Of a DNA stretch of 17,099 nt, positions 7,516-13,844 are shown piece by piece. The notes under the pieces are model-generated. The model did no database searches, was not told the DNA's origin, and saw only the letters and a list, made by a program, of their open reading frames with translations. The translations under genes and the position numbers were made by a program. Every line of letters begins with the position of its first letter. The first letter of the stretch is position 1. This stretch comes from Acidobacteriota bacterium (GTDB lineage Bacteria > Acidobacteriota > Terriglobia > Terriglobales > Acidobacteriaceae): contig JAJZAL010000103.1 in the NCBI GenBank assembly GCA_021799405.1, forward strand, positions 1 through 17,099, given 5' to 3'.

Positions 7516-7565
7516 CCACCAGGGGCCGTGCGTCGCTTCGGCGGCACACGGCAAATCCCCGGTGG
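7516..7565 (+). terminator. Long UUCG-capped hairpin directly after the DsbA-like gene
   Basis: Two bases after the stop codon, CCACC-A-GGGG (7516-7525) pairs with CCCCGGTGG (7557-7565), with a one-base bulge. GCCGTG (7525-7530) pairs with CACGGC (7547-7552). The tip GTCGC-TTCG-GCGGC (7532-7545) is a cUUCGg tetraloop stem with one G-U pair. No T-tract follows, so it may protect the 3' end or help termination rather than act alone. Confidence 0.5.
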
Positions 7566-7634
7566 GACTGCGAGGCTGGGAAGAATATCCTGCGAGCCGC
7601 AAATCCCTCCGGATATCTCATGTGATCCACAGAC

Positions 7635-7666
7635 AAAAGGGGCTGCCCAACCGGCCAGCCCCTTTT
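7635..7666. terminator. Bidirectional rho-independent terminator between convergent genes
   Basis: AAAAGGGGCTG (7635-7645) and CAGCCCCTTTT (7656-7666) form a perfect 11-bp stem with a 10-nt loop. It carries a T run on the plus strand and, through the A run, on the minus strand. It lies between the 3' ends of the DsbA-like gene and the anti-sigma gene and can serve both. Confidence 0.8.
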
Positions 7667-7690
7667 GCTATACGAGAACCGAAGCAGTCA

Positions 7691-8500
7691 TTATGCATTG
7701 CCAACGGTGCCCACCAGAACCTTCGGCCCGGTCGGTTGGGGCCGCCCGCCCTTTGGTTCCAGCGTCACCGCAAAAGCTTTTGCTGCGAGACCCCGCGGCA
7801 GATGCGCCACAGCTGCTCCCGTTGCCTGATCCGCTTCTACCAGGCCCGCGCTCACCGGCGCTCCTGAGTCAGGAACCAGCCACAGCTGGTAACTCTTGTC
7901 TGACGGGGCGGGCGCAATAACACCCGTGTAGATGATGATTCCCATCCGCCCGTTGTAAAACACATGCGCCGTCCCCGGCGGCGTCCCCGCCTGGTGCGCC
8001 AGATCCACCTGCACCGTGTCCGGTGCGCTCACCACCCGCGTCATGGCCCGCACGTCCGCCTGGTTCCGTCGCGCTTCGGCCTGGGTCTTTTCCAGTCGCG
8101 CCATCATGTGACTCAACTGCTGCTCGTGGAGCGTGTCCTGCTTCCACAGCCAGAAGCAAACCAGTGCGAGAACAACAGCAGCCATGGCAAAGCCCAGCGA
8201 GAATCGCAAGCCCCACCGTGCACGCTTGCGCGCGGGTTTTTGGGCAGTCTGTGCAGCCGCCTGCTGCGTTGCGTCCTTGTCCTTCTGAATCTTCTCCATA
8301 AGCCTCGCTTTCACCGCTGGTGGTACAGCAGCCTCAGCCGCCGTCAGGCCGACCAGGGCAGCCACTTCCCGCGCCTGCGCAAGCTGCTTCTGACAGGCCT
8401 CGCACGAACGCACGTGCGCCTCGAATCGTTGCCTTTCTTCGCCGTCGAGCGCTCCTAGCGCGTAGAGGTCGAAGTCTTCCGGGTTGGCGTGCGCTTCCAT
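7691..8500 (-). CDS. Zinc-finger anti-sigma factor with RskA-type C-terminal domain
   Basis: A 269-residue single-pass membrane protein. The cytoplasmic N-terminus (1 to about 75) is an anti-sigma domain with a zinc-binding H29-x3-C33-x2-C36 motif in FEAHVRSCEACQ. After a basic, Gln/Ala-rich linker comes one membrane helix (about 100-119). A likely coiled stretch (120-150) leads to an extracytoplasmic RskA-type domain (about 160-269), recognised by GRMGIIIYTGVIAP, SYQLWLVPDSGAPVSAG and FAVTLEPKGG. It should hold the neighbouring sigma factor inactive until released, probably by regulated proteolysis. The start is ATG 8500, which overlaps the sigma stop by one base (TGATG), a sign of translational coupling; the TTG one codon upstream is less likely. 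This is a clear sigma/anti-sigma operon. The inducing signal cannot be read from sequence. Confidence 0.9.
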   Translation of the reverse strand: MEAHANPEDFDLYALGALDGEERQRFEAHVRSCEACQKQLAQAREVAALVGLTAAEAAVPPAVKARLMEKIQKDKDATQQAAAQTAQKPARKRARWGLRFSLGFAMAAVVLALVCFWLWKQDTLHEQQLSHMMARLEKTQAEARRNQADVRAMTRVVSAPDTVQVDLAHQAGTPPGTAHVFYNGRMGIIIYTGVIAPAPSDKSYQLWLVPDSGAPVSAGLVEADQATGAAVAHLPRGLAAKAFAVTLEPKGGRPQPTGPKVLVGTVGNA

Positions 8501-9057
8501 CAATTCAATAGCTGCTTCAGAGATTGCATCCCGGTTCGGACGCGCGTCTTCACGGTGCCCAGAGGGCTGCCCGTCCGGGCTGCAATCTCACTTTGTGTCA
8601 TTCCTTCGAAATAAGCCAGTTCAATCGCCTGGCGCTGCTCTTCCGGCAGCCGCGCCATGGCCAGCTTCAGAGTATCCAGCAACTGCATCCGCGAGGCCTC
8701 GTTCTCTATATTCTGCGAAGAAGCCAGCGTATTCGCATAAAATCCGTCGGTGTGTTCCAGCACTTCCTGCGTGGAACGTCCGCGAAGCCTGGAGATGGCC
8801 CGATTCCGTCCAATCACCATCAGCCATGCCGGTAGCGACCCGCGGCTCACATCAAACTGTCCGGGCTTGCGCCACAATTGCAGGAATAGGTCCTGCAAAA
8901 CCTCTTCGGCTGCCTGGGAATCCCGCAATATCCGCATCAGCATGCCGAAAAGCATGGGCGAGTAGCGGTCATACAGCATCGCAAATGCGGATTCATCGCC
9001 TGCCACCACCTTCGCCATGAGTGCGGCATCGTGATCGGGCTGTCGTGGCGCGGTCAC
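8500..9057 (-). CDS. ECF RNA polymerase sigma factor, SigK-like
   Basis: A 185-residue ECF sigma factor. Region 2 (about 24-92) contains FAMLYDRYSPMLFG, EEVLQDLFLQLWRKPGQFD and the -10-reading helix with WLMVIGRNRAISRLRGR. Region 4 (about 125-182) contains LPEEQRQAIELAYFEGMTQSEIA and the helix-turn-helix GSPLGTVKTRVRTGMQ. Regions 1 and 3 are absent, as expected for the class. Its downstream partner is an RskA-type anti-sigma factor and its divergent neighbour encodes a secreted FAS1 protein, which together point to the SigK group. The protein has no cysteine, so the disulfide redox switch described for mycobacterial SigK cannot operate. The GTG at 9057 is preferred, with GGAG about 11 nt upstream; an ATG at 9018 is the alternative and would still include region 2. 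Confidence 0.92.
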   Translation of the reverse strand: MTAPRQPDHDAALMAKVVAGDESAFAMLYDRYSPMLFGMLMRILRDSQAAEEVLQDLFLQLWRKPGQFDVSRGSLPAWLMVIGRNRAISRLRGRSTQEVLEHTDGFYANTLASSQNIENEASRMQLLDTLKLAMARLPEEQRQAIELAYFEGMTQSEIAARTGSPLGTVKTRVRTGMQSLKQLLN

Positions 9058-9280
9058 TCTCTTTCACTCCGGTCTTGGTAAATGTACGTGCGGTGACGGG
9101 TCAATGGAATGGCCACTCCCCGTGCCTGCCTCAGCAAAGCAGGAACCGTCAGCTTGAATGCAAAAAGGGAGCTATCTCCTCCACAAAGTTATACACCCGG
9201 CTTTGGAGATAACAGCAAAAGATATGATTCCAGATTTTGATATCACCACTCCGCTTTGTGACTGGCCCGAACCTGCCAAT

Positions 9281-9311
9281 CCATCTGCCACATCTGTGAC
9301 GTATTGCGAAT
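9281..9311 (+). promoter_or_regulatory. Candidate SigK-type promoter of the FAS1 gene
   Basis: CCATCT (9281-9286) and GCGAAT (9306-9311) resemble the CCATCC/CCGAAT hexamers I remember for mycobacterial SigK promoters, one mismatch each. The 19-bp spacing is longer than I would expect, so this is only a suggestion. Transcription would begin near 9318, about 70 nt before the FAS1 start codon. Confidence 0.25.
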
Positions 9312-9335
9312 GAGAGAGTCAATCGCATCTCTCAT
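9310..9335. repeat. Inverted repeat in the FAS1 gene leader
   Basis: ATGAGAGA (9310-9317) and TCTCTCAT (9328-9335) are perfect 8-bp arms separated by 10 bp. The element begins at the candidate -10 box and could be an operator or a 5'-leader hairpin. Confidence 0.45.
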
Positions 9336-9389
9336 CGAATCTCGCCGGCACAATTCGAAATTGCCAATCAAAGAAAGGGAATCTTATCC

Positions 9390-9938
9390 ATGAAGAAACT
9401 GCTGAAGGTTGTATGTGCGGCTGCACTTGTCTTCTCTGCCACAGGAGCCTTGGCGCTCAAGGACCCAATGGTGGGCGGAGCCGCCATGTATCCCACCCGT
9501 AACATTGTTCAGAACGCGATCCACTCCAGGGCGCACACCACCCTGGTAGCTGCCGTCAAAGCTGCCGGACTGGTGAAGACCCTAGAAAGCCCAGGTCCAT
9601 TCACCGTCTTTGCTCCAACCAACAAAGCTTTTGACAAACTGCCCGCCGGAACCGTGCAGACGCTCCTCAAGCCGGAAAACAAAGCAAAGCTCACCGCCAT
9701 CCTCGAGTATCACGTCGTTCCGGGCCGCATCACGACGAAGGATCTGAAGAAACTGATTCGCAAGGGCCACGGCGAGGCAATGCTCAAGACCGTCCAGGGC
9801 GGCATGCTCACCTTCAAGAGCATGCGCGGCCACTACTATGTCATTGACGCCAAAGGAGACAAGGCAATGATCACCATCCCGAACGTCTACCAGTCGAACG
9901 GCGTCATTCAGGTCATTAATGCGGTGCTGCTACCGTAA
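9390..9938 (+). CDS. Secreted fasciclin (FAS1) domain protein
   Basis: A 182-residue exported protein. The signal peptide covers residues 1-22, with cleavage after ALA (20-22); C9 is not in a proper lipobox, so it is not a lipoprotein. One FAS1 domain fills the rest (about 37-182). The H1 box is FTVFAPTNKAFDKLP (71-85), the central motif is YHVVPG (107-112), and the H2 box is NGVIQVINAVLLP (170-182). The mature protein is basic. FAS1 domains mediate adhesion or polymer binding at the cell surface, and the mycobacterial relatives MPT70 and MPT83 are major secreted SigK-dependent antigens. The gene is divergent from a SigK-like sigma/RskA-like anti-sigma operon, so the same control is probable. 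A hairpin follows the stop, so it appears to be a single-gene transcript. Confidence 0.93.
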   Translation: MKKLLKVVCAAALVFSATGALALKDPMVGGAAMYPTRNIVQNAIHSRAHTTLVAAVKAAGLVKTLESPGPFTVFAPTNKAFDKLPAGTVQTLLKPENKAKLTAILEYHVVPGRITTKDLKKLIRKGHGEAMLKTVQGGMLTFKSMRGHYYVIDAKGDKAMITIPNVYQSNGVIQVINAVLLP

Positions 9939-9964
9939 GTGCTTTGTTTTCAATCGCGCCTGCG

Positions 9965-9990
9965 AAGGGGTGGAATCGATTCTGCCCCTT
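9965..9990 (+). terminator. Candidate terminator of the FAS1 gene
   Basis: AAGGGG (9965-9970) pairs with CCCCTT (9985-9990). Inside it, two G-T wobbles and GAATC/GATTC (9973-9982) extend the stem to the tip. The following T-tract is short, so strength is uncertain. Confidence 0.5.
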
Positions 9991-10034
9991 TAGGTCTATT
10001 GATTTCTGGATAAAAAGTTCCTAAAATAGAAGAG

Positions 10035-10063
10035 TTTGCATGGGAAGAATTTCCAGCTATGCT
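10035..10063 (+). promoter_or_regulatory. Promoter of the 75-residue protein gene
   Basis: TTTGCA (10035-10040) and TATGCT (10058-10063) are separated by exactly 17 bp. Transcription would start near 10070, about 55 nt before the start codon at 10126. The overlapping dyads are listed separately. Confidence 0.55.
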
Positions 10064-10080
10064 CATCTTCCCAAGCTTGG
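10041..10080. promoter_or_regulatory. Operator-like dyads around the -10 and transcription start
   Basis: TGGGAAGA (10041-10048) and TCTTCCCA (10066-10073) are perfect 8-bp inverted arms that bracket the -10 box. The right arm overlaps the 10-bp palindrome CCAAGCTTGG (10071-10080), which sits at or just after the expected transcription start. The position suits a repressor site, or a hairpin at the 5' end of the leader. Confidence 0.4.
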
Positions 10081-10125
10081 CAAGCAAACCGATAGTCACC
10101 TCACGCTAGGGGAATAAACAAGACA

Positions 10126-10353
10126 ATGGCAAAGCGTCGCGGAAATCCAAATTGGGGCAAGCCCGAGCCGATCGGCCCGGTTGTTCCGACCGTCACAGCA
10201 TTTGAGCAGGTTGTGAAGGAATTTAAGCTCACCCCAGACCAGTACCTGCGTTCCACCCGTCTTCGGGAATGGGCTCGTCGTAATCGTAATTCGAAGTACA
10301 TCCCCGAATCGTTGCTGGAAGCCTGGGGTTTCGAAATTGAGTCTTCGCTGTAA
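10126..10353 (+). CDS. 75-residue basic protein, conserved-looking, function unknown
   Basis: A small soluble protein with no signal peptide, membrane helix or cysteine. The N-terminus MAKRRGNPNWGKPEP is basic and proline-rich. The middle (22-50: TVTAFEQVVKEF, LTPDQYLRSTRLREWARRN) reads as two amphipathic helices rich in Arg and Lys. The C-terminus SKYIPESLLEAWGFEIESSL (56-75) is acidic. It carries its own promoter, AGGGGAA 11-13 nt before ATG 10126 and a strong terminator, so it is a genuine independent gene. I recall near-identical short proteins annotated as hypothetical in Acidobacteriaceae, but cannot confirm this here. The basic helices with a helix-turn-helix-like LTPDQYLRSTRLREW would suit nucleic acid or ribosome binding; this is speculation and no family is claimed. 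Confidence 0.85.
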   Translation: MAKRRGNPNWGKPEPIGPVVPTVTAFEQVVKEFKLTPDQYLRSTRLREWARRNRNSKYIPESLLEAWGFEIESSL

Positions 10354-10377
10354 GTAAAGTGCATTCCGGACTCTGAG

Positions 10378-10399
10378 ACGCCGCCTTCGGGCGGCGTTT
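10378..10399 (+). terminator. Rho-independent terminator with UUCG loop
   Basis: ACGCCGCC (10378-10385), loop TTCG, GGCGGCGT (10390-10397) form a perfect 8-bp GC-rich stem followed by TTT and a T-rich tract. It ends transcription of the 75-residue protein gene. Confidence 0.85.
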
Positions 10400-10469
10400 C
10401 TGTTCTTTCGAATGCATTGCGCTCAACCTTCCATGATGCGACGATTGTTCTTCTTACGGAGGTGTTCGA

Positions 10470-13142
10470 TTGCGTCTGCACATCCCTCTGCTTTTGGCTG
10501 TTACAACCATCTCTGTCTCTGCCTTCGCTCAAGCCGTTCCCAACGGCATTCCTCGCTCTCTTGCCCGGGAACGCGCCGCGCGTGTTTCCGGACTGCAATA
10601 CAGCCTTCACTTCTCCCTCGTTCCCCATGCGCCCACCACGCAGGGAAGCGAGTCGCTCACCTTCGCGCTCAACAACGCCAGTGAGCCGCTTCTGCTCGAT
10701 TACCGCGACGGCCACCTGGACTCGCTGACTCTCAACGGCCACGCACTACCGCCGGAAATTGACCACGGACACCTCGTCCTGCCTGCGAAGGATCTCATCG
10801 AAGGCCGTAACACGATAGAAGCCAAATTCGAGTCCCACGTTGCCCCCGCCGAAAAGGCCATCATCAGCTACCAGGACCATGACGACGGCTCCGAGTACAT
10901 CTACACCCTGTTCGTCCCCATGGACGCCAGCATGGCCTTTCCGTGTTTTGACCAGCCGGACCTCAAAGGCCGCTTCCAGCTCACGCTCGACGCCCCCGCC
11001 AAATGGACCGTCATTTCCAATACCAATCCGCTGATCGCCCGCGCCCTGCCTGATCAGCGCCGCGAAACCACCTTCGCCGTCACCGAGCCTCTTCCAACGT
11101 ACCTGGTAGCCTTTGCCGCCGGGCCCTTTGTCAAGGTCCATCCTGTGCCGGGTTTGCCTGGGCTCTACGTCCGCAAGTCCAGGGCTGCCGCTGCCGCGGC
11201 CGTTGCGCCGCAGGTACAGGAGCTCGCCGCCGCCGGCATCCGCTATCTCTCGCACTACTTTCATCAGCCGTTCCCATTTCCCAAGTACGACATGGTGCTC
11301 ATTCCCGGCTTTGCCTACGGAGGCATGGAGCACGCCGGCGCAACCTTCCTCAAGGAAGATGAAATCCTCTTTCGCTCCGCGCCCACAGAGACCAACCGTG
11401 TCAATCGCGACATCGTCGTGCTGCACGAACTCACCCATCAATGGTTCGGTGACTTCACCACCATGACCTGGTTTGACGATCTTTGGCTCAAGGAAGGCTT
11501 CGCGCAGTACATGGCCTACCAGTCCTTGGCGGCGTTGCAGCAAAAGCAGGAATCGTCCATGACGGGCAGCACCGCGTCATCCCAGTCCTCCTTGCTTCCC
11601 GTCACCGGCCTGCATGCGGATACCAACGTCTGGAAGTACTTCTATCAGACCATCAAGCCGGCAGCTTATGGCATTGACGAAACCCGTGGAACCACACCCA
11701 TCTACCAGAGCATTCCCAATCTGGACGATGCAAAATCCGCCTACGGCGCCATTGTCTACAGCAAGGCTCCGGGCGTGCTCAAGCAACTGGCCTTCGTGCT
11801 TGGGCAGAAAGCATTCCGCAAGGGCCTCCAGGATTATCTCGCCTCGCACCCCTATGGCAACGCCGACTGGAACGATCTGATCCAGTCTCTCCAGACGGCC
11901 TCGGGCAAGAACCTGCAGGCTTGGGCCGATCTCTGGATTCGCCATCGCGGCATGCCTGAAGTCCACGTGAAGTGGTCCTGTTCTGACGGCAAAATCGCCT
12001 CCTTTACGCTGAATCAACAGGATGTGCTCGGCACCGATACCGTCTGGCCAATCGCCACCAACGTGCTGCTCGGCTACCTCAGCGGCCACAACATCACGCT
12101 CCGTGCGCAATGGAGCGCCGCCTCGGCTCCGCTGCCCCAGGCTCTAGGCAAGGCCTGTCCGGCTTACGTCTTTGCCAATGCCGGTGATCAGGCCTACGGG
12201 CTGTTTCTGCTGGATCCGCGCAGCCGCGAATTCGTCACCGCCCACCTCGATCCCACCGACAGCACAATTCCCGGTGGGCTGGAGCAGGCGATGCTGTGGG
12301 GCTCGCTCTGGCAGAGCGTGCGGCTCACCGAATACGACCCCAATCAATACCTCCAACTGGCGCTCCGCGATCTCCCTGATGAGCACGACGAGTTGCTCAC
12401 CTCCAGTGTTCTGGCCCGCAGCGAATGGGCGTTGCACCACTACGTTGGCCCTCAAACCCGGCAGCAGCTTGTGCCCAGATTTGCCGCACTGGCCGTCCAG
12501 CGCATGCAACACGACACAAATCCGGACCTTCGCACCGTCTGGTTCCGCTCATTGCCGGGTCTGGCGCAGCAGCAGCCTGGCCGCGACGCGGTGAAGTCGC
12601 TGCTGGCCGGCAAGCTGCAAATCCCGGGCGTGAAGCTTCGTGTCTCCGACCGCTGGAACCTCATCACTGCGCTCATCGCATATGGTGACCCACAGGCTGA
12701 AACTTTCCTCAAAGCGGAGCAGAAGCGCGACACCCCCGACGAAGCCAGCCGCTACGCCTACATCGCGCGTGCGGCCGTGCCCACTGCCGCCAATAAGCGC
12801 TACTACTTCAGCGACTACCTGCATAATCCCAGGCGCCCCGAGGACTGGATCTCGTCGAGCCTTGGCGCCTTCAATTACTGGAACGAATCGTCTCTCACCG
12901 AGCCCTACGTCCAGCCCGCACTGGAGGCGTTGCCGCAAATCAAGCAGACACGCAAAATCTTCTTCCTCGTCACTTGGCTGGACGCCTTCCTCGGCAATCA
13001 GACATCGGCCGTCGCTGACCGCCGTGTGCATGAGTATCTTGCCATGGCGCCCATTTCGCCCGACTTGCGTCTCAAAATCTTGCAGGCTGTCGATACGCTC
13101 GACCGGACTGTAGCCATCCGTGCAAAGTACGGAGCAAAGTGA
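10470..13142 (+). CDS. Exported M1-family zinc aminopeptidase
   Basis: An 890-residue gluzincin aminopeptidase. The signal peptide covers residues 1-20 and ends SAFA before QA. An N-terminal beta domain (about 40-230) is followed by the catalytic domain (about 230-450). It holds the exopeptidase motif GGMEH (284-288), zinc site HELTH (H319, E320, H323) with third ligand E342 in WLKEGFAQY, and the transition-state tyrosine Y430 in IVYSKAPGVL. A long helical ERAP1_C-like region fills about 560-890. Two motifs differ from textbook M1 enzymes: GGMEH rather than GAMEN, and YSKA rather than YSKG. The TTG start at 10470 is fixed by GGAGGT at 10458-10463, 6 nt upstream, and yields a proper signal peptide. 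It probably trims peptides in the periplasm or outside for nutrition; specificity is not readable. Confidence 0.93.
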   Translation: MRLHIPLLLAVTTISVSAFAQAVPNGIPRSLARERAARVSGLQYSLHFSLVPHAPTTQGSESLTFALNNASEPLLLDYRDGHLDSLTLNGHALPPEIDHGHLVLPAKDLIEGRNTIEAKFESHVAPAEKAIISYQDHDDGSEYIYTLFVPMDASMAFPCFDQPDLKGRFQLTLDAPAKWTVISNTNPLIARALPDQRRETTFAVTEPLPTYLVAFAAGPFVKVHPVPGLPGLYVRKSRAAAAAAVAPQVQELAAAGIRYLSHYFHQPFPFPKYDMVLIPGFAYGGMEHAGATFLKEDEILFRSAPTETNRVNRDIVVLHELTHQWFGDFTTMTWFDDLWLKEGFAQYMAYQSLAALQQKQESSMTGSTASSQSSLLPVTGLHADTNVWKYFYQTIKPAAYGIDETRGTTPIYQSIPNLDDAKSAYGAIVYSKAPGVLKQLAFVLGQKAFRKGLQDYLASHPYGNADWNDLIQSLQTASGKNLQAWADLWIRHRGMPEVHVKWSCSDGKIASFTLNQQDVLGTDTVWPIATNVLLGYLSGHNITLRAQWSAASAPLPQALGKACPAYVFANAGDQAYGLFLLDPRSREFVTAHLDPTDSTIPGGLEQAMLWGSLWQSVRLTEYDPNQYLQLALRDLPDEHDELLTSSVLARSEWALHHYVGPQTRQQLVPRFAALAVQRMQHDTNPDLRTVWFRSLPGLAQQQPGRDAVKSLLAGKLQIPGVKLRVSDRWNLITALIAYGDPQAETFLKAEQKRDTPDEASRYAYIARAAVPTAANKRYYFSDYLHNPRRPEDWISSSLGAFNYWNESSLTEPYVQPALEALPQIKQTRKIFFLVTWLDAFLGNQTSAVADRRVHEYLAMAPISPDLRLKILQAVDTLDRTVAIRAKYGAK

Positions 13143-13249
13143 GGTTGCAGCCGAATCGCATCGCATCCCATGAAATGTAAGCGCACAGACCGGGCTGCTG
13201 CCACCGCGATCTGGGCCGATTTCGCCCGGAAAGGAGGAAACCACCGCGC

Positions 13250-13795
13250 ATGAGTCAAAACGGAACCCTGGTTCTGATGTTGTTTGTCCTCATCATCATT
13301 GGATTGCTGCTTCTGCTGCTGCACCTCACGCGTTTTGGCGACCTTATCCAGGGCCGTATTCCCGACCGTCCGCACCGCCGCCTGTTTCTCTCCTCCATCA
13401 GCTTTTTCCTCACATTCCTGGTCGTGCGCCTGCTGGTGATGTCCATCACGCACCACTTCGGCCCCTTTCACTGGGTCTACCTGGGTGGAAAGCACATTCA
13501 CCACCTCGTTTGGGGAATCCTGCTTCTTCTTCTGGTGGGCTATGGCTACAGCGCGGAAATCGGCTATAGCGAGACGCCCTGGTCCATCTTTCTCAGCCGC
13601 CTTTTTGCCATTCTCTATGGCGTCGGCGCTGCGCTTACGCTCGATGAATTCGCCCTGTGGCTCAACCTCAAGGATGTCTATTGGGCAAAACAGGGCCGTG
13701 AAAGCATCGATGCCGTTGTGCTCTTCGGCGCATTTCTCTCCATCGTTACCTGGGGCGCGCCGCTCTGGCGCGGCGTGCGCAAGCGCAAGCGGTAA
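13250..13795 (+). CDS. Four-helix integral membrane protein of unknown function
   Basis: A 181-residue protein with four predicted membrane helices at about 6-26, 45-66, 83-100 and 112-137, and a possible fifth at 153-170. Conspicuous residues are a histidine-rich stretch between helices 2 and 3 (H68, H69, H74, H82, H84, H85; GGKHIHHLVWG 79-89) and ALTLDEFALWLNLKDVYW (128-145), with acidic D132 and E133 in or near the membrane. These look conserved in unnamed bacterial membrane proteins, from memory. The His/Asp/Glu set could bind a metal, but there is no direct evidence. AAGGAGG at 13231-13237 gives a strong ribosome-binding site 12 nt before ATG 13250. The gene follows the aminopeptidase by 107 bp. 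Confidence 0.85.
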   Translation: MSQNGTLVLMLFVLIIIGLLLLLLHLTRFGDLIQGRIPDRPHRRLFLSSISFFLTFLVVRLLVMSITHHFGPFHWVYLGGKHIHHLVWGILLLLLVGYGYSAEIGYSETPWSIFLSRLFAILYGVGAALTLDEFALWLNLKDVYWAKQGRESIDAVVLFGAFLSIVTWGAPLWRGVRKRKR

Positions 13796-13830
13796 CATCT
13801 GGTTACTCTACAGGACCAGCCGAGATGCTC

Positions 13831-13844
13831 TAGACTCTGATTGA
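13831..13844 (+). promoter_or_regulatory. Possible -10 element just before the DUF21/CBS gene
   Basis: TAGACT (13831-13836) lies 8 nt before ATG 13845, with no Shine-Dalgarno between them and no good -35 upstream. It could give a leaderless mRNA. Confidence 0.3.

Larger units (their letters stand above)
9058..9389. promoter_or_regulatory. Divergent control region between the sigma operon and the FAS1 gene
   Basis: This 332-bp region must hold the promoters of both the minus-strand sigma/anti-sigma operon and the plus-strand FAS1 gene. On the minus strand TACATT (9086-9081) is a possible -10 for the sigma operon, but its -35 is poor. No protein-coding frame here is convincing. A small dyad CAATT-CGA-AATTG lies at 9351-9363, and the ribosome-binding site AGAAAGGGA at about 9372-9380 serves the FAS1 gene. 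Confidence 0.6.

Noticed and set aside
7528..7920. 130-codon plus-strand frame across the terminator region
   Set aside because: It spans a clear hairpin terminator and the 3' end of the anti-sigma gene, and the residues look random.
8484..9020. 178-codon plus-strand frame opposite the sigma factor
   Set aside because: Ser/Pro/Arg-rich shadow; the sigma factor on the minus strand is unmistakable.
9058..9240. Minus-strand SigK-type promoter for autoregulation of the sigma operon
   Set aside because: No CCATCC/CCGAAT-like pair at suitable spacing was found upstream of the sigma start; only a weak TACATT is present.
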